Assembly: GCA_002162075.1 (NCBI GenBank)
Contig: CP021423.1
Location: forward strand, 1,674,001 to 1,738,000
DNA length: 64,000 nucleotides
Direction: 5' to 3'
From: Armatimonadetes bacterium Uphvl-Ar1
Lineage (GTDB): Bacteria > Armatimonadota > Fimbriimonadia > Fimbriimonadales > Fimbriimonadaceae
The translations under genes were made by a program, and so were the position numbers. The notes below the pieces were generated by a model. The model searched no databases. It was not told the origin of the DNA and worked only from the letters and a program-made list of their open reading frames with translations. This document shows positions 24,997 through 33,444 of this stretch, piece after piece. How positions within the stretch are numbered: the stretch's first letter is position 1; the number at the start of each line of letters is the position of its first letter.

Positions 24997-25895
24997 GAAA
25001 CGTTTCCTTTAAGAACACGACCAAGCGAACGGCCCTCGCACGTGCTGAACTCACGGCGAGCGCGGAGACGATTCGCCGCGTCCAGAATGGCGACACGCCC
25101 AAGGGCGATCCGGTCCCCGTCGCCAAGGTTGCGGCTATCCAGGCGACGAAGAAAACAACCGAGTGGATTCCTTACTGCCACAACATCCCAATTGAGCATG
25201 TGCGGGTGGAGTTTGAGTTCCTAGCAGACCGGATCGCGGTCGAGGTCTTCGTTGTTTCCGTAGCCAAGACCGGGGTCGAGATGGAGGCCATGACCGGGGC
25301 CGCTGCCGCCGTGCTCACCCTCTACGACATGCTGAAAATGATCGACGACGACATGGAAATCGTCGGCGTTCGCCTGCTCTCAAAGACAGGCGGTAAGAGC
25401 GATCTTCCCAAGCGCAGTGACTGGAGCGCGCAAGTGCTGGTGATGTCAGATCGAGCGCATCGCGGCGGTTACGACGATCGAAGCGGCCCAAGTCTTGAGC
25501 AGGCGCTCATGGACCACGGCGCGGGCTCTGTCTCGGTCAAAGTTCTGCCCGATGAATCGGATTTGCTGGTCGATGAGGTTCGAGCTGCCGCTGAAAGAGG
25601 TATCTCATTCCTCGTGATCACCGGGGGCACGGGAGTTGGCCCGAGGGATATCACTTCTGATTCAATCGCACCGCTCCTCGAAAAAAGCCTTCCTGGTGTA
25701 GTCGCGGCATTCCAGTCCTACAGCCACTCACGGCTTCCGACCGCGATGTTCGCCAGGCCAATCGCTGGGATCATTGGTCAAACGGTTGTGCTGGCAATTC
25801 CGGGCAGTCCGGGAGCTTGCGAGGATGCCATGGCCTGCCTGATGCCGAGCCTGTTGCATGTTCATTCGATGCTCGCCGGGGAGGGCCACCCGTGA
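24993..25895 (+). CDS. moaC-moaB: Fused MoaC-MoaB molybdopterin protein
   Basis: 300 residues in two domains. Residues 1-140 are MoaC (cyclic pyranopterin monophosphate synthase): KGDPVPVAKVAAIQATKKT, PYCHNIPIEHV, VEMEAMTGAAAAVLTLYDM. Residues about 146-300 are MoaB/MogA (adenylation of molybdopterin): VLVMSDRAHRGGYDDRSGPS, LVITGGTGVGPRDITSD, IPGSPGACEDAM. One protein thus covers two steps of the pathway. It overlaps moaA at its start and moeA at its end by four bases each. Confidence 0.9.
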   Translation: MRNVSFKNTTKRTALARAELTASAETIRRVQNGDTPKGDPVPVAKVAAIQATKKTTEWIPYCHNIPIEHVRVEFEFLADRIAVEVFVVSVAKTGVEMEAMTGAAAAVLTLYDMLKMIDDDMEIVGVRLLSKTGGKSDLPKRSDWSAQVLVMSDRAHRGGYDDRSGPSLEQALMDHGAGSVSVKVLPDESDLLVDEVRAAAERGISFLVITGGTGVGPRDITSDSIAPLLEKSLPGVVAAFQSYSHSRLPTAMFARPIAGIIGQTVVLAIPGSPGACEDAMACLMPSLLHVHSMLAGEGHP

Positions 25896-27052
25896 TTTCG
25901 GTCGATGAGGCGCTTTCTATCATTCGTAACCATCGACCGACCATACCAACGGAACGAGTGGAATTGATTCACGCCCTGGGCCGGGTTTTGGCGAAAGATG
26001 TCGTTTCCCCATTTGATCTTCCGCTCTTTGATAACTCCGCCATGGACGGCTTCGCCGTCGGGAGTCCGGAGGGGCCCTGGGAGATCGTTGACGAGGTTGC
26101 CGCGGGGGCGACGGCTCCTATAGGGATCCAGCCGTGTGAGGCCGTACGCATCTTCACGGGAGCCCCCGTGCCAAGTAGAACCTACGGCATCATCGCGCAA
26201 GAAGACGCTTCGGAACAAGAAGGCTTGGTCGTGGGAGAAGTTCGAAAGGGCGGGCATGTGCGGTTTCAGGCTGAAGAAGCTCCGGCGGGGCATCACGTCG
26301 CGCAGAAGGGAGCGACTTTGACACCACCCCATCTCGCCGCGTTGGCGAGTTGCGGTCTTGCCACGGTTGACGTCCACGGTCTGCCAAATGTCGCCATTCT
26401 CAGCACCGGGAACGAAGTCGTGCCTCCTGGTCAGTCACTCCTATTCGGTCAGATTTTCAACTCCAATGCGACCGCCCTTTCTTCGGTTTTGGCCCTCAGA
26501 GGCATCTGCGCACGAGTGAGGCACACCCGAGACTCTCAAGAAGAGTTGCGCGCCCGAATCCACGAGTTGATTCAGAACTCCGATCTTTTGATTACGACCG
26601 GCGGGATTTCTGTCGGGGCTCATGACCTCGTTCGTTCGGCAATGGAAGAGGCGGGTTTCCACGTGAGGTTCCACGGGGTCGCCGTGAAACCGGGCAAGCC
26701 GATTGCTTTCGGAGTGCGCGAAGATGGGAAAGCATGGTTTGGTCTCCCGGGCAATCCTCTCTCGACATGGGTGGGTTATCTGGTTTTCGTTAGTACCTGG
26801 CTGGGTGATGATCTGCCCTGTGAATCCAGGCGAGTGGCGAGAAAGATGGATAGGAAGCCGGGACGCGAAGAGTTTCTCCCGGCGAAGCTACTATCCAGCG
26901 GTGAGGTTACGATCCGAAACGTCATTGGCTCCCACGCGAACTTTGGCCTATTGGAGTGCGACGGACTTGTGAGGATCAACCCTGAGAACAGCATCATGGC
27001 CCAAGGCGATCACATCAAGTTCTTGCCTTTCCCATGGAGTCGAAACCCATGA
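25892..27052 (+). CDS. moeA: Molybdopterin molybdotransferase MoeA
   Basis: 386 residues from a GTG overlapping the previous stop, with GGGGAGGG upstream. Motifs: PLFDNSAMDGFAV (about 45-57), RIFTGAPVP, VAILSTGNEVVPPG, TTGGISVGAHD and WFGLPGNPLSTWV. It inserts molybdate into adenylated molybdopterin. It lies between the MoaC-MoaB fusion and moaD in an operon where every junction overlaps by four bases, pointing to strict co-translation. Confidence 0.92.
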   Translation: MISVDEALSIIRNHRPTIPTERVELIHALGRVLAKDVVSPFDLPLFDNSAMDGFAVGSPEGPWEIVDEVAAGATAPIGIQPCEAVRIFTGAPVPSRTYGIIAQEDASEQEGLVVGEVRKGGHVRFQAEEAPAGHHVAQKGATLTPPHLAALASCGLATVDVHGLPNVAILSTGNEVVPPGQSLLFGQIFNSNATALSSVLALRGICARVRHTRDSQEELRARIHELIQNSDLLITTGGISVGAHDLVRSAMEEAGFHVRFHGVAVKPGKPIAFGVREDGKAWFGLPGNPLSTWVGYLVFVSTWLGDDLPCESRRVARKMDRKPGREEFLPAKLLSSGEVTIRNVIGSHANFGLLECDGLVRINPENSIMAQGDHIKFLPFPWSRNP

Positions 27053-27291
27053 AGACCGTCACAATCCGCTATTTTGCCGTCCTGCGAGAGCGCCGTGGGC
27101 TTGCCGTTGAACAGAAAACGACCTCATGCGAGACCGTGCGCGAACTCGTCGATACGCTCATCGCCGAGCACCGGCTCGGTCTTCCGTCCGCACTGATTCG
27201 GGTTGCCATTGACCATGAGTTTGTCGATCCAGCTGACCCACTGCAAGAAGGAAGTGAACTTGTTCTGATTCCCCCGGTGGCAGGCGGATGA
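27049..27291 (+). CDS. moaD: Molybdopterin synthase sulfur-carrier subunit MoaD
   Basis: 80 residues from the ATG at 27049 (overlap ATGA, GGAG upstream). Ubiquitin-like fold: TIRYFAVLRERRGL at the start and the C-terminal PPVAGG, whose last Gly is made into a thiocarboxylate by the MoeB-type enzyme. It forms MPT synthase with MoaE, which is encoded as part of the next fused gene. Confidence 0.92.
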   Translation: MKTVTIRYFAVLRERRGLAVEQKTTSCETVRELVDTLIAEHRLGLPSALIRVAIDHEFVDPADPLQEGSELVLIPPVAGG

Positions 27292-28694
27292 AGTTCTCAC
27301 TAAGCGATGCCCAGATTGCCGCTGAGCCGATAGCCCACGATGCGGCGGGCGGATTTGTCGTCTTTGAGGGCAAAGTACGCAATCACGCCGAGGGGCGGTC
27401 CGTTGTTGGGCTCGAGTATGAGGCATTCCCCGAAATGGCCCTTTCCCAGGGGGAAGCGCTTGTTCAAGAGGCCATCGAGCGGTTTGGGCTCTTGGAAGCA
27501 AGAGTGATCCATCGCGTCGGTCAACTCGCCATCGGGGACACGGCGGTCGTGGTTCAAACCGCATCGGCCCACCGGCGAGAGGCCTTTGAAGCCTGCGAGT
27601 GGATCATGGATCAACTCAAATGCCGGGTTCCCATTTGGAAGCGCGAAACCTACGCCAGCGGGGTCTCCGAGTGGGTTGTCCCTGGTGAAGCCTCTTCTAG
27701 CCTGGTGGACGATGAGATGTTCGCCCGGCAAATGCGGCTTCCCGAAATCGGACCCGAGGGTCAAGCGTCGCTTGCCGGGGCAAGGGTATTGCTGGTCGGG
27801 GTTGGGGGCCTGGCGGCAGGGAGCCTGCCTTCACTGGTGGGATCAGGCATCGGGACGCTGGGCCTGGTAGACGCCGACCTGGTTGAACTCTCGAATCTTC
27901 ATCGCCAAACCCTGTTTGCCTCCTCGGATGTCGGGCGATTGAAAGTCGAACGTGCCGCGGTATTCGCGCGTCGTCTCCGGCCCCAACTTGCGGTCCACGC
28001 ATTTCCCGTGCGCCTCTCTGAAGCCAATGCCGAACAACTCATTTCCGGCTACGACTGGATCGTGGACGGAACCGATTCCCTAAGCACCAAGCTCTTGCTC
28101 GACCGCGTTTGCCAGAGCCTCGGCCGCCCCCTCGTCTCTGCCAGCGTCCACCAATTTGAGGGCCAACTGATGACAGTTCGGCCTGGAGGGTCGTGCCTCG
28201 CCGATCTCTTCCCGGAACCACCGCCCGACCACTGCGTTGGAACTTGCGCCCAATCCGGAGTGCTTGGCGTTGTTCCCTCGTTGATGGGGGTTCTACAAGC
28301 GAACGAAGTCATCAAAGGCATCCTTGGGCTACCGGTCTTGGACGACAAATTGCTCTTGTTTGATTTCCGCACCTTAGAAGCAACCATGATCCGTCGCACG
28401 GTATCCGGCGAACGCAGTTCCGGGGGCAGTGTTTGGGATGTTGATGCGGTCTCGATCAATCTTGAAAATTTCGATCTTGTGGATATTCGGGAGCCAGACG
28501 AAACTCCCGAGATCAACCAGCCTCATCGACGTGTGCCGATAGCGAAGTGCTACGAGGCGGAATGGGAACGACCTACCTTATTCGTTTGCGCCTCCGGAAG
28601 GCGTAGTTACCGCCTAGTAGCCGACCTCAGGGCACGGGGTGTTCGCGACGTCTTCTCGCTCCAAGGAGGAGTCGAGTATCTTGAACGTGATTGA
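27288..28694 (+). CDS. Triple fusion MoaE-MoeB-rhodanese
   Basis: 468 residues in three domains. MoaE (1-130) has GGFVVFEGKVR, AHRREAFEACEW and VPIWKRETYASG with the catalytic Lys. The E1-like MoeB/ThiF domain (about 143-370) has LLVGVGGLAAG and DADLVELSNLHRQTLF, and a Cys in TCAQSGVLG (Cys320). The rhodanese domain (about 385-468) has the active loop FVCASGRRSYR (Cys434). MoeB activates MoaD and rhodanese supplies sulfur, so the fusion joins all MoaD-charging and MPT-synthase steps. The paired Cys that bind zinc in standard MoeB are missing: SCLADL stands where CxxC is expected, and the later pair is absent. Confidence 0.88.
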   Translation: MKFSLSDAQIAAEPIAHDAAGGFVVFEGKVRNHAEGRSVVGLEYEAFPEMALSQGEALVQEAIERFGLLEARVIHRVGQLAIGDTAVVVQTASAHRREAFEACEWIMDQLKCRVPIWKRETYASGVSEWVVPGEASSSLVDDEMFARQMRLPEIGPEGQASLAGARVLLVGVGGLAAGSLPSLVGSGIGTLGLVDADLVELSNLHRQTLFASSDVGRLKVERAAVFARRLRPQLAVHAFPVRLSEANAEQLISGYDWIVDGTDSLSTKLLLDRVCQSLGRPLVSASVHQFEGQLMTVRPGGSCLADLFPEPPPDHCVGTCAQSGVLGVVPSLMGVLQANEVIKGILGLPVLDDKLLLFDFRTLEATMIRRTVSGERSSGGSVWDVDAVSINLENFDLVDIREPDETPEINQPHRRVPIAKCYEAEWERPTLFVCASGRRSYRLVADLRARGVRDVFSLQGGVEYLERD

Positions 28695-29427
28695 GCCTTG
28701 GCTCTTTATCGGGGTCTTCGCCGTGGCCCTTGGCTACAGTATGGTCGGCCATGGCGGAGCCTCGGGATACCTCGCTCTGCTTGCATTCACCGCGATTCCA
28801 AGCGCGGTCGGGGCCACGACGGCGCTCGTTCTCAACGTCTTTGTCGCGGGTATCACCCTGGTGGTTTTTGGACGAGCGAAGCACTTTGATTGGAATCTTG
28901 CATGGACGCTCTTGCTGGGTTCGATTCCCTTTGCCTTCCTAGGCGGTCGCCTCAAGTTTGAGAATCGAACCCAAGACCTCATACTTGCCGTGGTGCTTCT
29001 TTATGCCGCTGGAGTGCTGATCTTCAGCGTCCCCGCGAAAGACGGCGAGAGCCAACCACCTGTTCGTCCTATCCTCGTGGGGTCGGGGGCTGGCATTGGT
29101 TTCTTGAGCGGGCTTGTCGGGGTCGGCGGAGGGATTTTCTTGTCTCCGCTGATGATCCTGAATCGGTGGGCGCAGCCGCACAAGGTGGCGGCCCTTTCGG
29201 CAGGATTCATCTTCGCGAACTCGCTGGCCGGTCTCTCGGCTCGACCCTTTGATCTCCTGCGAGAAAGCCTGAGTCTCTGGCCGCTGATCACCGTTGGCAT
29301 TCTTGGCGCAGTCGGTGGCAGCTTCCTCGGAGCCCATCGAGTATCAAGTCTTGCCCTGCGGCGAGCCTTGGGATTGGTTTTGTTGCTTGCGGTGGGAAAG
29401 CTACTCCAGAAGGGGCTGGGGCTATGA
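28681..29427 (+). CDS. TSUP (TauE/SafE) family membrane transporter
   Basis: 248 residues from a TTG at 28681, eleven bases after AAGGAGG; GTG 28687 is an alternative. About eight hydrophobic helices. The family hallmarks are an N-terminal GYSMVGHGGASGYLALLA and a mid-protein repeat GFLSGLVGVGGGIFLSPLMI. Members move sulfite, sulfonates or other sulfur-containing anions. In a molybdopterin operon it may deal with sulfur supply, or it could carry an anion linked to nitrate use. The substrate is not visible from sequence. Confidence 0.8.
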   Translation: MNVIEPWLFIGVFAVALGYSMVGHGGASGYLALLAFTAIPSAVGATTALVLNVFVAGITLVVFGRAKHFDWNLAWTLLLGSIPFAFLGGRLKFENRTQDLILAVVLLYAAGVLIFSVPAKDGESQPPVRPILVGSGAGIGFLSGLVGVGGGIFLSPLMILNRWAQPHKVAALSAGFIFANSLAGLSARPFDLLRESLSLWPLITVGILGAVGGSFLGAHRVSSLALRRALGLVLLLAVGKLLQKGLGL

Positions 29428-29437
29428 CGCCTGTCAT
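29424..29437. promoter_or_regulatory. Fnr-type palindrome 5 (nitrate reductase)
   Basis: ATGAC-GCCT-GTCAT, centre 29430.5, exactly 41.5 bp from the ATG at 29472. TAAACT at 29460-29465 occupies -12 to -7. The outer bases extend the symmetry (GGGGCTATGAC, GTCATAGCCCC), so the same sequence could also form the terminator hairpin of the preceding gene. Confidence 0.75.
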
Positions 29438-29471
29438 AGCCCCAACCCCCCAGCGAGACTAAACTTCAGAT

Positions 29472-31655
29472 ATGGCTAAGCCCCCTGTCTCAGTCGAGAA
29501 GCTGATCGAAGATTTCGGTCCGCACCCCGCTCACACGCCCCCCGGCGGTTGGGTGGGCAGGGATGATCCCGACAAGCTGGTGAAGACGCACTGTTGCTTC
29601 TGCGGCATGCAGTGCGGCATCCAGTTGAAGGTGAAGAAAGACCAGGTCATCGGCTTCGAGCCGTGGGAAGAGTTTCCGTTCAACAAGGGCAAGTTGTGCC
29701 CTAAAGGTGTGAAGCGATACCTGCAAGGAGGCCACCCTGATCGACTGCTCAACCCGATGAAAAACGTGCCGGGCCAAGGATTCATCTCGATCTCTTGGGA
29801 AGAAGCCTTCAGCACCACCATTAAGGCCATTCAGGACGTTCGGGCCAAAAACGGCAAGGACTCCGTAGCCTTTCTCTCTGGCGTTTCTCTCACCAATGAA
29901 AAGAGTTATCTGATCGGGAAATTCGCACGACTCGGATTGCAGACCGCCAACCTCGACTACAACGGTCGCTTATGCATGGTGAGCGCCGGGGCCGGGAACA
30001 AGAAGGCGTTCGGGCTTGACCGAGCCTCAAACTACTGGGAAGATATTGTCCATGCTGAGGTGATTCTTCTGGCCGGAACTAACGTGGCCGAGTGCTCGCC
30101 CATCACGACCGATTACATCTGGCGGGCCCGGGATCGCGGCGCGAAACTGATCGTGATTGATCCACGCGTGACGCCCATCGCCCGCACCTGCGATCTTCAC
30201 CTCCCTGTTCTCCCAGGAACGGATTCGGCGCTGTTGCTTGGCATTCTCCGGGTTCTCATTGAAGAAGGCCTGACGAACGAAGAGTTTATCGCTGAATACA
30301 CTTCGGGTTGGGAAGAAACGAAGGCGGCGGCCCTTGCCCTTCCGCTGGAAGAGGCGAGCCGAATCAGTGGGATCAAGGTCGAAGACATCGTTCGGGCCGG
30401 AAAAATGTGGGGCGAAGCGAAGACCAGCTTCCTGATGCACGCCCGAGGGATCGAGCACAGTTCCAAAGGCGTGGACAATGTGGTTAGCTGCATCAACCTC
30501 GTTCTTGCCACCGGACGAATCGGGCGCAAAGGCTGCGGATACGCAACTATCACAGGCCAAGGCAATGGTCAAGGAGGGCGCGAACACGGCCACAAGTGCG
30601 ACCAACTCCCCGGCAATCGGGATATCTCTAACCCGGCTCACCGTGAGTACATCTGCTCGGTATGGGGCTGCACCGATGAAGAACTCCCGGGCAAAGGCCA
30701 CACCGCACCCGAGATCATGGAAATGATCCACGCCGGTGAGATCAAAGCCCTCATCTCTATTTGCTTCAACCCGCTCGTGTCGCTTCCGGACTCCAACTTC
30801 ACCCGAGAGGCTCTCAATAAACTGGAGCATTACACGGCCATCGACTTCTTCCTAAATGAAACAGCTCACCATGCCGATATTGTCATGGCCGGATCGCTTC
30901 ATGAAGAGGAAGAGGGAACCAGCACCAGCGCCGAGGGACGGGTGATTCGGATCAAAAAGGCGGTGAATCCTCCGGGTAACGCGAAAGCCGACACCGACAT
31001 CATTCTGGAACTCGCGCGGCGACTCGGACGAAGCAAGTTCTTCGACCACTTCAAGACGTCGGAGGACATTTTCAATGAGCTGCGAGTGGCCAGTAAGGGT
31101 GGCACGGCCGATTACTTCGGCATCACCTACGAGCGAATCGAGAATGAACTCGGCGTCTTTTGGCCCTGCCCCGAAATTGGCCACCCGGGCACCCCTCGCC
31201 TGTGGGAGGACCTGAAGTTCAAGACCCCAGACGGCAAAGCCCACTTCAATGCTGTGAAGTACCGGCCACCGCTGGAAGAACCGGATGACGAGTATCCGGT
31301 GGTTCTGACGACCGGACGCGTAGTATCGCACTATCTCAGCGGAACGCAAACCCGCCGAATAGGAGGCTTGGTCGATCTCTGTCCTGATCCCTACGTGGAG
31401 ATTCACCCGACGTTGGCCGCAAGATACGGCATCGCCGACAAGGACTGGATGCGAGTCACCAGTCGGCGTGGCGAAGTCGTGCTCCAGGCCAAGGTGGTCA
31501 CCACGATTCGCCCGGACACCGTTTTCATCCCGTACCACTGGCCCGGGCGCAAGGCGGCAAACAATCTCACCATCCGCTCCTACGATCCCGTCAGTGGCAT
31601 CCCTGAATACAAACGGGCGTGCGTGAAGATCGAGAAGTCTGAGCCGCCGCAATGA
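29472..31655 (+). CDS. Assimilatory-type nitrate reductase catalytic subunit (Mo-bis-MGD, 4Fe-4S)
   Basis: 727 residues. The N-terminal 4Fe-4S ligands are Cys41, Cys44, Cys48 and Cys76 (CCFCGMQC, KLCPKG). The probable Mo ligand is Cys168 in NGRLCMV, as in NasA/NarB/NapA rather than NarG, which uses Asp. Further motifs are GTNVAECSPITTDYIW, VIDPRVTPIA and the C-terminal VVLTTGRVVSHYLSGTQTRR. No twin-arginine signal is present, so it is cytoplasmic. Its neighbours are a Rieske protein, a four-cluster ferredoxin-like protein and, at a distance, a NarI-like cytochrome b, which suggests quinol-fed rather than ferredoxin-fed nitrate reduction. The start is leaderless by the palindrome rule. Confidence 0.88.
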   Translation: MAKPPVSVEKLIEDFGPHPAHTPPGGWVGRDDPDKLVKTHCCFCGMQCGIQLKVKKDQVIGFEPWEEFPFNKGKLCPKGVKRYLQGGHPDRLLNPMKNVPGQGFISISWEEAFSTTIKAIQDVRAKNGKDSVAFLSGVSLTNEKSYLIGKFARLGLQTANLDYNGRLCMVSAGAGNKKAFGLDRASNYWEDIVHAEVILLAGTNVAECSPITTDYIWRARDRGAKLIVIDPRVTPIARTCDLHLPVLPGTDSALLLGILRVLIEEGLTNEEFIAEYTSGWEETKAAALALPLEEASRISGIKVEDIVRAGKMWGEAKTSFLMHARGIEHSSKGVDNVVSCINLVLATGRIGRKGCGYATITGQGNGQGGREHGHKCDQLPGNRDISNPAHREYICSVWGCTDEELPGKGHTAPEIMEMIHAGEIKALISICFNPLVSLPDSNFTREALNKLEHYTAIDFFLNETAHHADIVMAGSLHEEEEGTSTSAEGRVIRIKKAVNPPGNAKADTDIILELARRLGRSKFFDHFKTSEDIFNELRVASKGGTADYFGITYERIENELGVFWPCPEIGHPGTPRLWEDLKFKTPDGKAHFNAVKYRPPLEEPDDEYPVVLTTGRVVSHYLSGTQTRRIGGLVDLCPDPYVEIHPTLAARYGIADKDWMRVTSRRGEVVLQAKVVTTIRPDTVFIPYHWPGRKAANNLTIRSYDPVSGIPEYKRACVKIEKSEPPQ

Positions 31656-31930
31656 ACGGGCCTTCGCGCTGGAACCGTTCTCTCGGGATCATAATGACGG
31701 CCCGCATCTCGCTCGGGTGCTCAAACAAGAGCGTCCAGAGGTTCCCGCGCTGGCTGGCGAGGCTTGGGAGTTGTGAGCTTGCCGACCACTTTGCCGAAGA
31801 GGAGCGACTCCTCGGCCCGCTGGCAAGCGGCGATTCCGCTAAACGATTGGCTCAGGAAGCTCTCAAAAATGGACCATCGCCTGTGGGGGACCTGCCCAAA
31901 CCAGACGGAAACTGTGCAACCCCGGCTTGA
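31652..31930 (+). pseudogene. Decayed hemerythrin-like (HHE) gene
   Basis: The annotated frame starts in ATGA overlap with the reductase, but its first 35 residues look random. The neighbouring frame reads FALEPFSRDHNDGPHLARVL, the usual opening of an HHE hemerythrin domain, and stops at WEL; the first frame then continues ELADHFAEEERLLGPLA, the expected second helix with its HxxxE. An extra T at about 31771 would join these, and another indel near the start is needed. Non-haem iron HHE proteins often accompany nitrate/NO genes. The gene seems broken twice, or the sequence has errors. Confidence 0.45.
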
Positions 31931-31956
31931 CCGCCTTCATTCCAGCGCTTAACGAC

Positions 31957-32190
31957 TTACTCCATCTTCATCAGCCGCTTCACCCCGGCGAGCATCCAGA
32001 TGTTGACGCCAAGAATCAAGAAACTGAACGCTGAGGCTTGAATCACCATGTCAGTTTTTCCGGCCAAGCTGTTCTCGAGCACCATCACGAACAGCCAAAG
32101 CTGGATGAGAAACAGGATCAACGCAAACAGCAAGAACCCGACGAAGACGACTGCCTTTTGGCGACGACGATGGAATTGCGGCGTATTCAT
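31957..32190 (-). CDS. Small two-helix membrane protein
   Basis: 77 residues with two long hydrophobic helices (AVVFVGFLLFALILFLIQLW and ASAFSFLILGVNIWMLAG) and basic ends. It overlaps the Rieske gene by one base and is the last gene of the Fe-S/Rieske operon, so it is probably a membrane anchor or assembly subunit of the same complex. No named family is recognised. Confidence 0.65.
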   Translation of the reverse strand: MNTPQFHRRRQKAVVFVGFLLFALILFLIQLWLFVMVLENSLAGKTDMVIQASAFSFLILGVNIWMLAGVKRLMKME

Positions 32191-32687
32191 CAGTGGTTAC
32201 CCTTGATCGCGCCTATCGCCCAGATCTCGCTGTCGCGAACTTCAATTTTCACTTGAGGTAAAGGATGAGGTGGTGGCCCTTGGATCACGCTCCCATCCTC
32301 TAGAGAAAATGCGCCATGGTGGCAAGGACAGTAAAGGAGTTCGCGCTCGTTCTTGACTTCGTACTCTACAGGGCAGGACAGATGTGTACATCGACGTTTA
32401 TAAGCAACAAACTCACCATTCTGTTTTCGAACGAGAATACACAAATCAACCGGTCGAGGATAGCTGAAAGCCAGGGCGGAACCTGGCTTCAAATCTTCAG
32501 TCGAGCATATCTTTGCGGCCTCAAACTTGATTTCTTCCCTCGGAATTTGGGCGTAAGCCGCCAGTGCCGCCGTGCCAACCGCTACACCACCACTCGCTAA
32601 CGTGAGAAACTTGAAGAACTCACGGCGGGTCACAAAGTGGTCGTCTTCCCACTCAATCGGAAAATCTTCTTTCAGTTTATCGTTCAT
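32190..32687 (-). CDS. Rieske 2Fe-2S protein with Tat-type signal
   Basis: 165 residues. The N-terminus carries a twin-arginine motif TRREFFKFL followed by a hydrophobic stretch (LASGGVAVGTAALAAYA), so it is exported and probably stays anchored. The Rieske cluster motifs are CTHLSC and CPCHHG, each with the Cys and His ligands, followed by the GPPPHPLPQ loop. It carries electrons on the outer face of the membrane. Its place between a ferredoxin-like subunit and a small membrane protein implies a quinol-oxidising complex linked to nitrate reduction. Confidence 0.88.
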   Translation of the reverse strand: MNDKLKEDFPIEWEDDHFVTRREFFKFLTLASGGVAVGTAALAAYAQIPREEIKFEAAKICSTEDLKPGSALAFSYPRPVDLCILVRKQNGEFVAYKRRCTHLSCPVEYEVKNERELLYCPCHHGAFSLEDGSVIQGPPPHPLPQVKIEVRDSEIWAIGAIKGNH

Positions 32688-32693
32688 CTTGGA

Positions 32694-33299
32694 TTAGCAC
32701 TCCACTTGCCGCACGGCGGTCAATAGGTCAGTTCGGCGAACAACGGCATCGGGCATAACCGTGAGCCGTCTTGCCCCTTGAGGCATCATGAGGTGAACCT
32801 TGGTGGTGATCTTCTTGTCGCCAAATATGAACTCGTTGATCGGGGTTCCTGATCGTTCGGCGGCGAGTTCTTCGGGCGTACCGTAGAACAGAGCACCGGA
32901 AGGGCAAACCGTAGCGCACATGGGTTTTAGGCCGATGGACGTGCGGTCGTAGCACATGTCGCACTTCATCATCTGGTCAACCTCAACGTCGTATTTGGGT
33001 ACTCCGAATGGACAAGCGAACAGGCAATTAGTGCACCCGATACACCTTGGTTTAAGCGAGCTTTGCACGACTCCATTGGGGGTTTTTTTGATGGCGTCCG
33101 CCGGACAAACCATCGCGCAGGCGGGCTCGTCACAATGCATGCAAATGATCGGAGTGGTCTGCACGGTATCAGCGCGCTGTACTTGCTCTAAGTGGATCAT
33201 CGAGACGCCCGGGTGAGTGTCGCACTCGGCACACGCCTGAACGCAGGCATTACAACCGATGCACCGGCTTGGGTCTATGTAGAACTGCCGCTCACTCAC
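32694..33299 (-). CDS. Four-cluster 4Fe-4S electron-transfer subunit (NarH/DmsB-like)
   Basis: 201 residues from a GTG at 33299. Four Cys groups follow the DmsB/NrfC pattern: [35 protein letters not shown] and CDMCYDR with CATVC. Such subunits pass electrons between a membrane cytochrome and a molybdenum subunit. The GTG is 42.5 bp from the palindrome centre at 33341.5, again a leaderless start. It is followed by the Rieske gene. Confidence 0.88.
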   Translation of the reverse strand: MSERQFYIDPSRCIGCNACVQACAECDTHPGVSMIHLEQVQRADTVQTTPIICMHCDEPACAMVCPADAIKKTPNGVVQSSLKPRCIGCTNCLFACPFGVPKYDVEVDQMMKCDMCYDRTSIGLKPMCATVCPSGALFYGTPEELAAERSGTPINEFIFGDKKITTKVHLMMPQGARRLTVMPDAVVRRTDLLTAVRQVEC

Positions 33300-33334
33300 A
33301 ACGACTATGGTTGCACGCCGAGCAACCGCCCAAC

Positions 33335-33348
33335 ATGATATCCATCAT
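33335..33348. promoter_or_regulatory. Fnr-type palindrome 6 (Fe-S subunit operon)
   Basis: ATGAT-ATCC-ATCAT, centre 33341.5, 42.5 bp from the GTG at 33299 of the leftward Fe-S gene. Confidence 0.7.
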
Positions 33349-33396
33349 AAAGCCGGGAGCACCTAGTTGAAGCTCGCTCTTCGGATCATTCCACAT

Positions 33397-33410
33397 ATGA
33401 TCGATGTCAT
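33397..33410. promoter_or_regulatory. Fnr-type palindrome 7 (porin)
   Basis: ATGAT-CGAT-GTCAT, centre 33403.5, exactly 41.5 bp from the porin ATG at 33445. TAAAGAT lies at the -10 position. Sites 6 and 7 are 62 bp apart and each serves one of two divergent genes. Confidence 0.7.
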
Positions 33411-33444
33411 AGAAATCCAAGAAGCAATCAGTAAAGATTGACTC

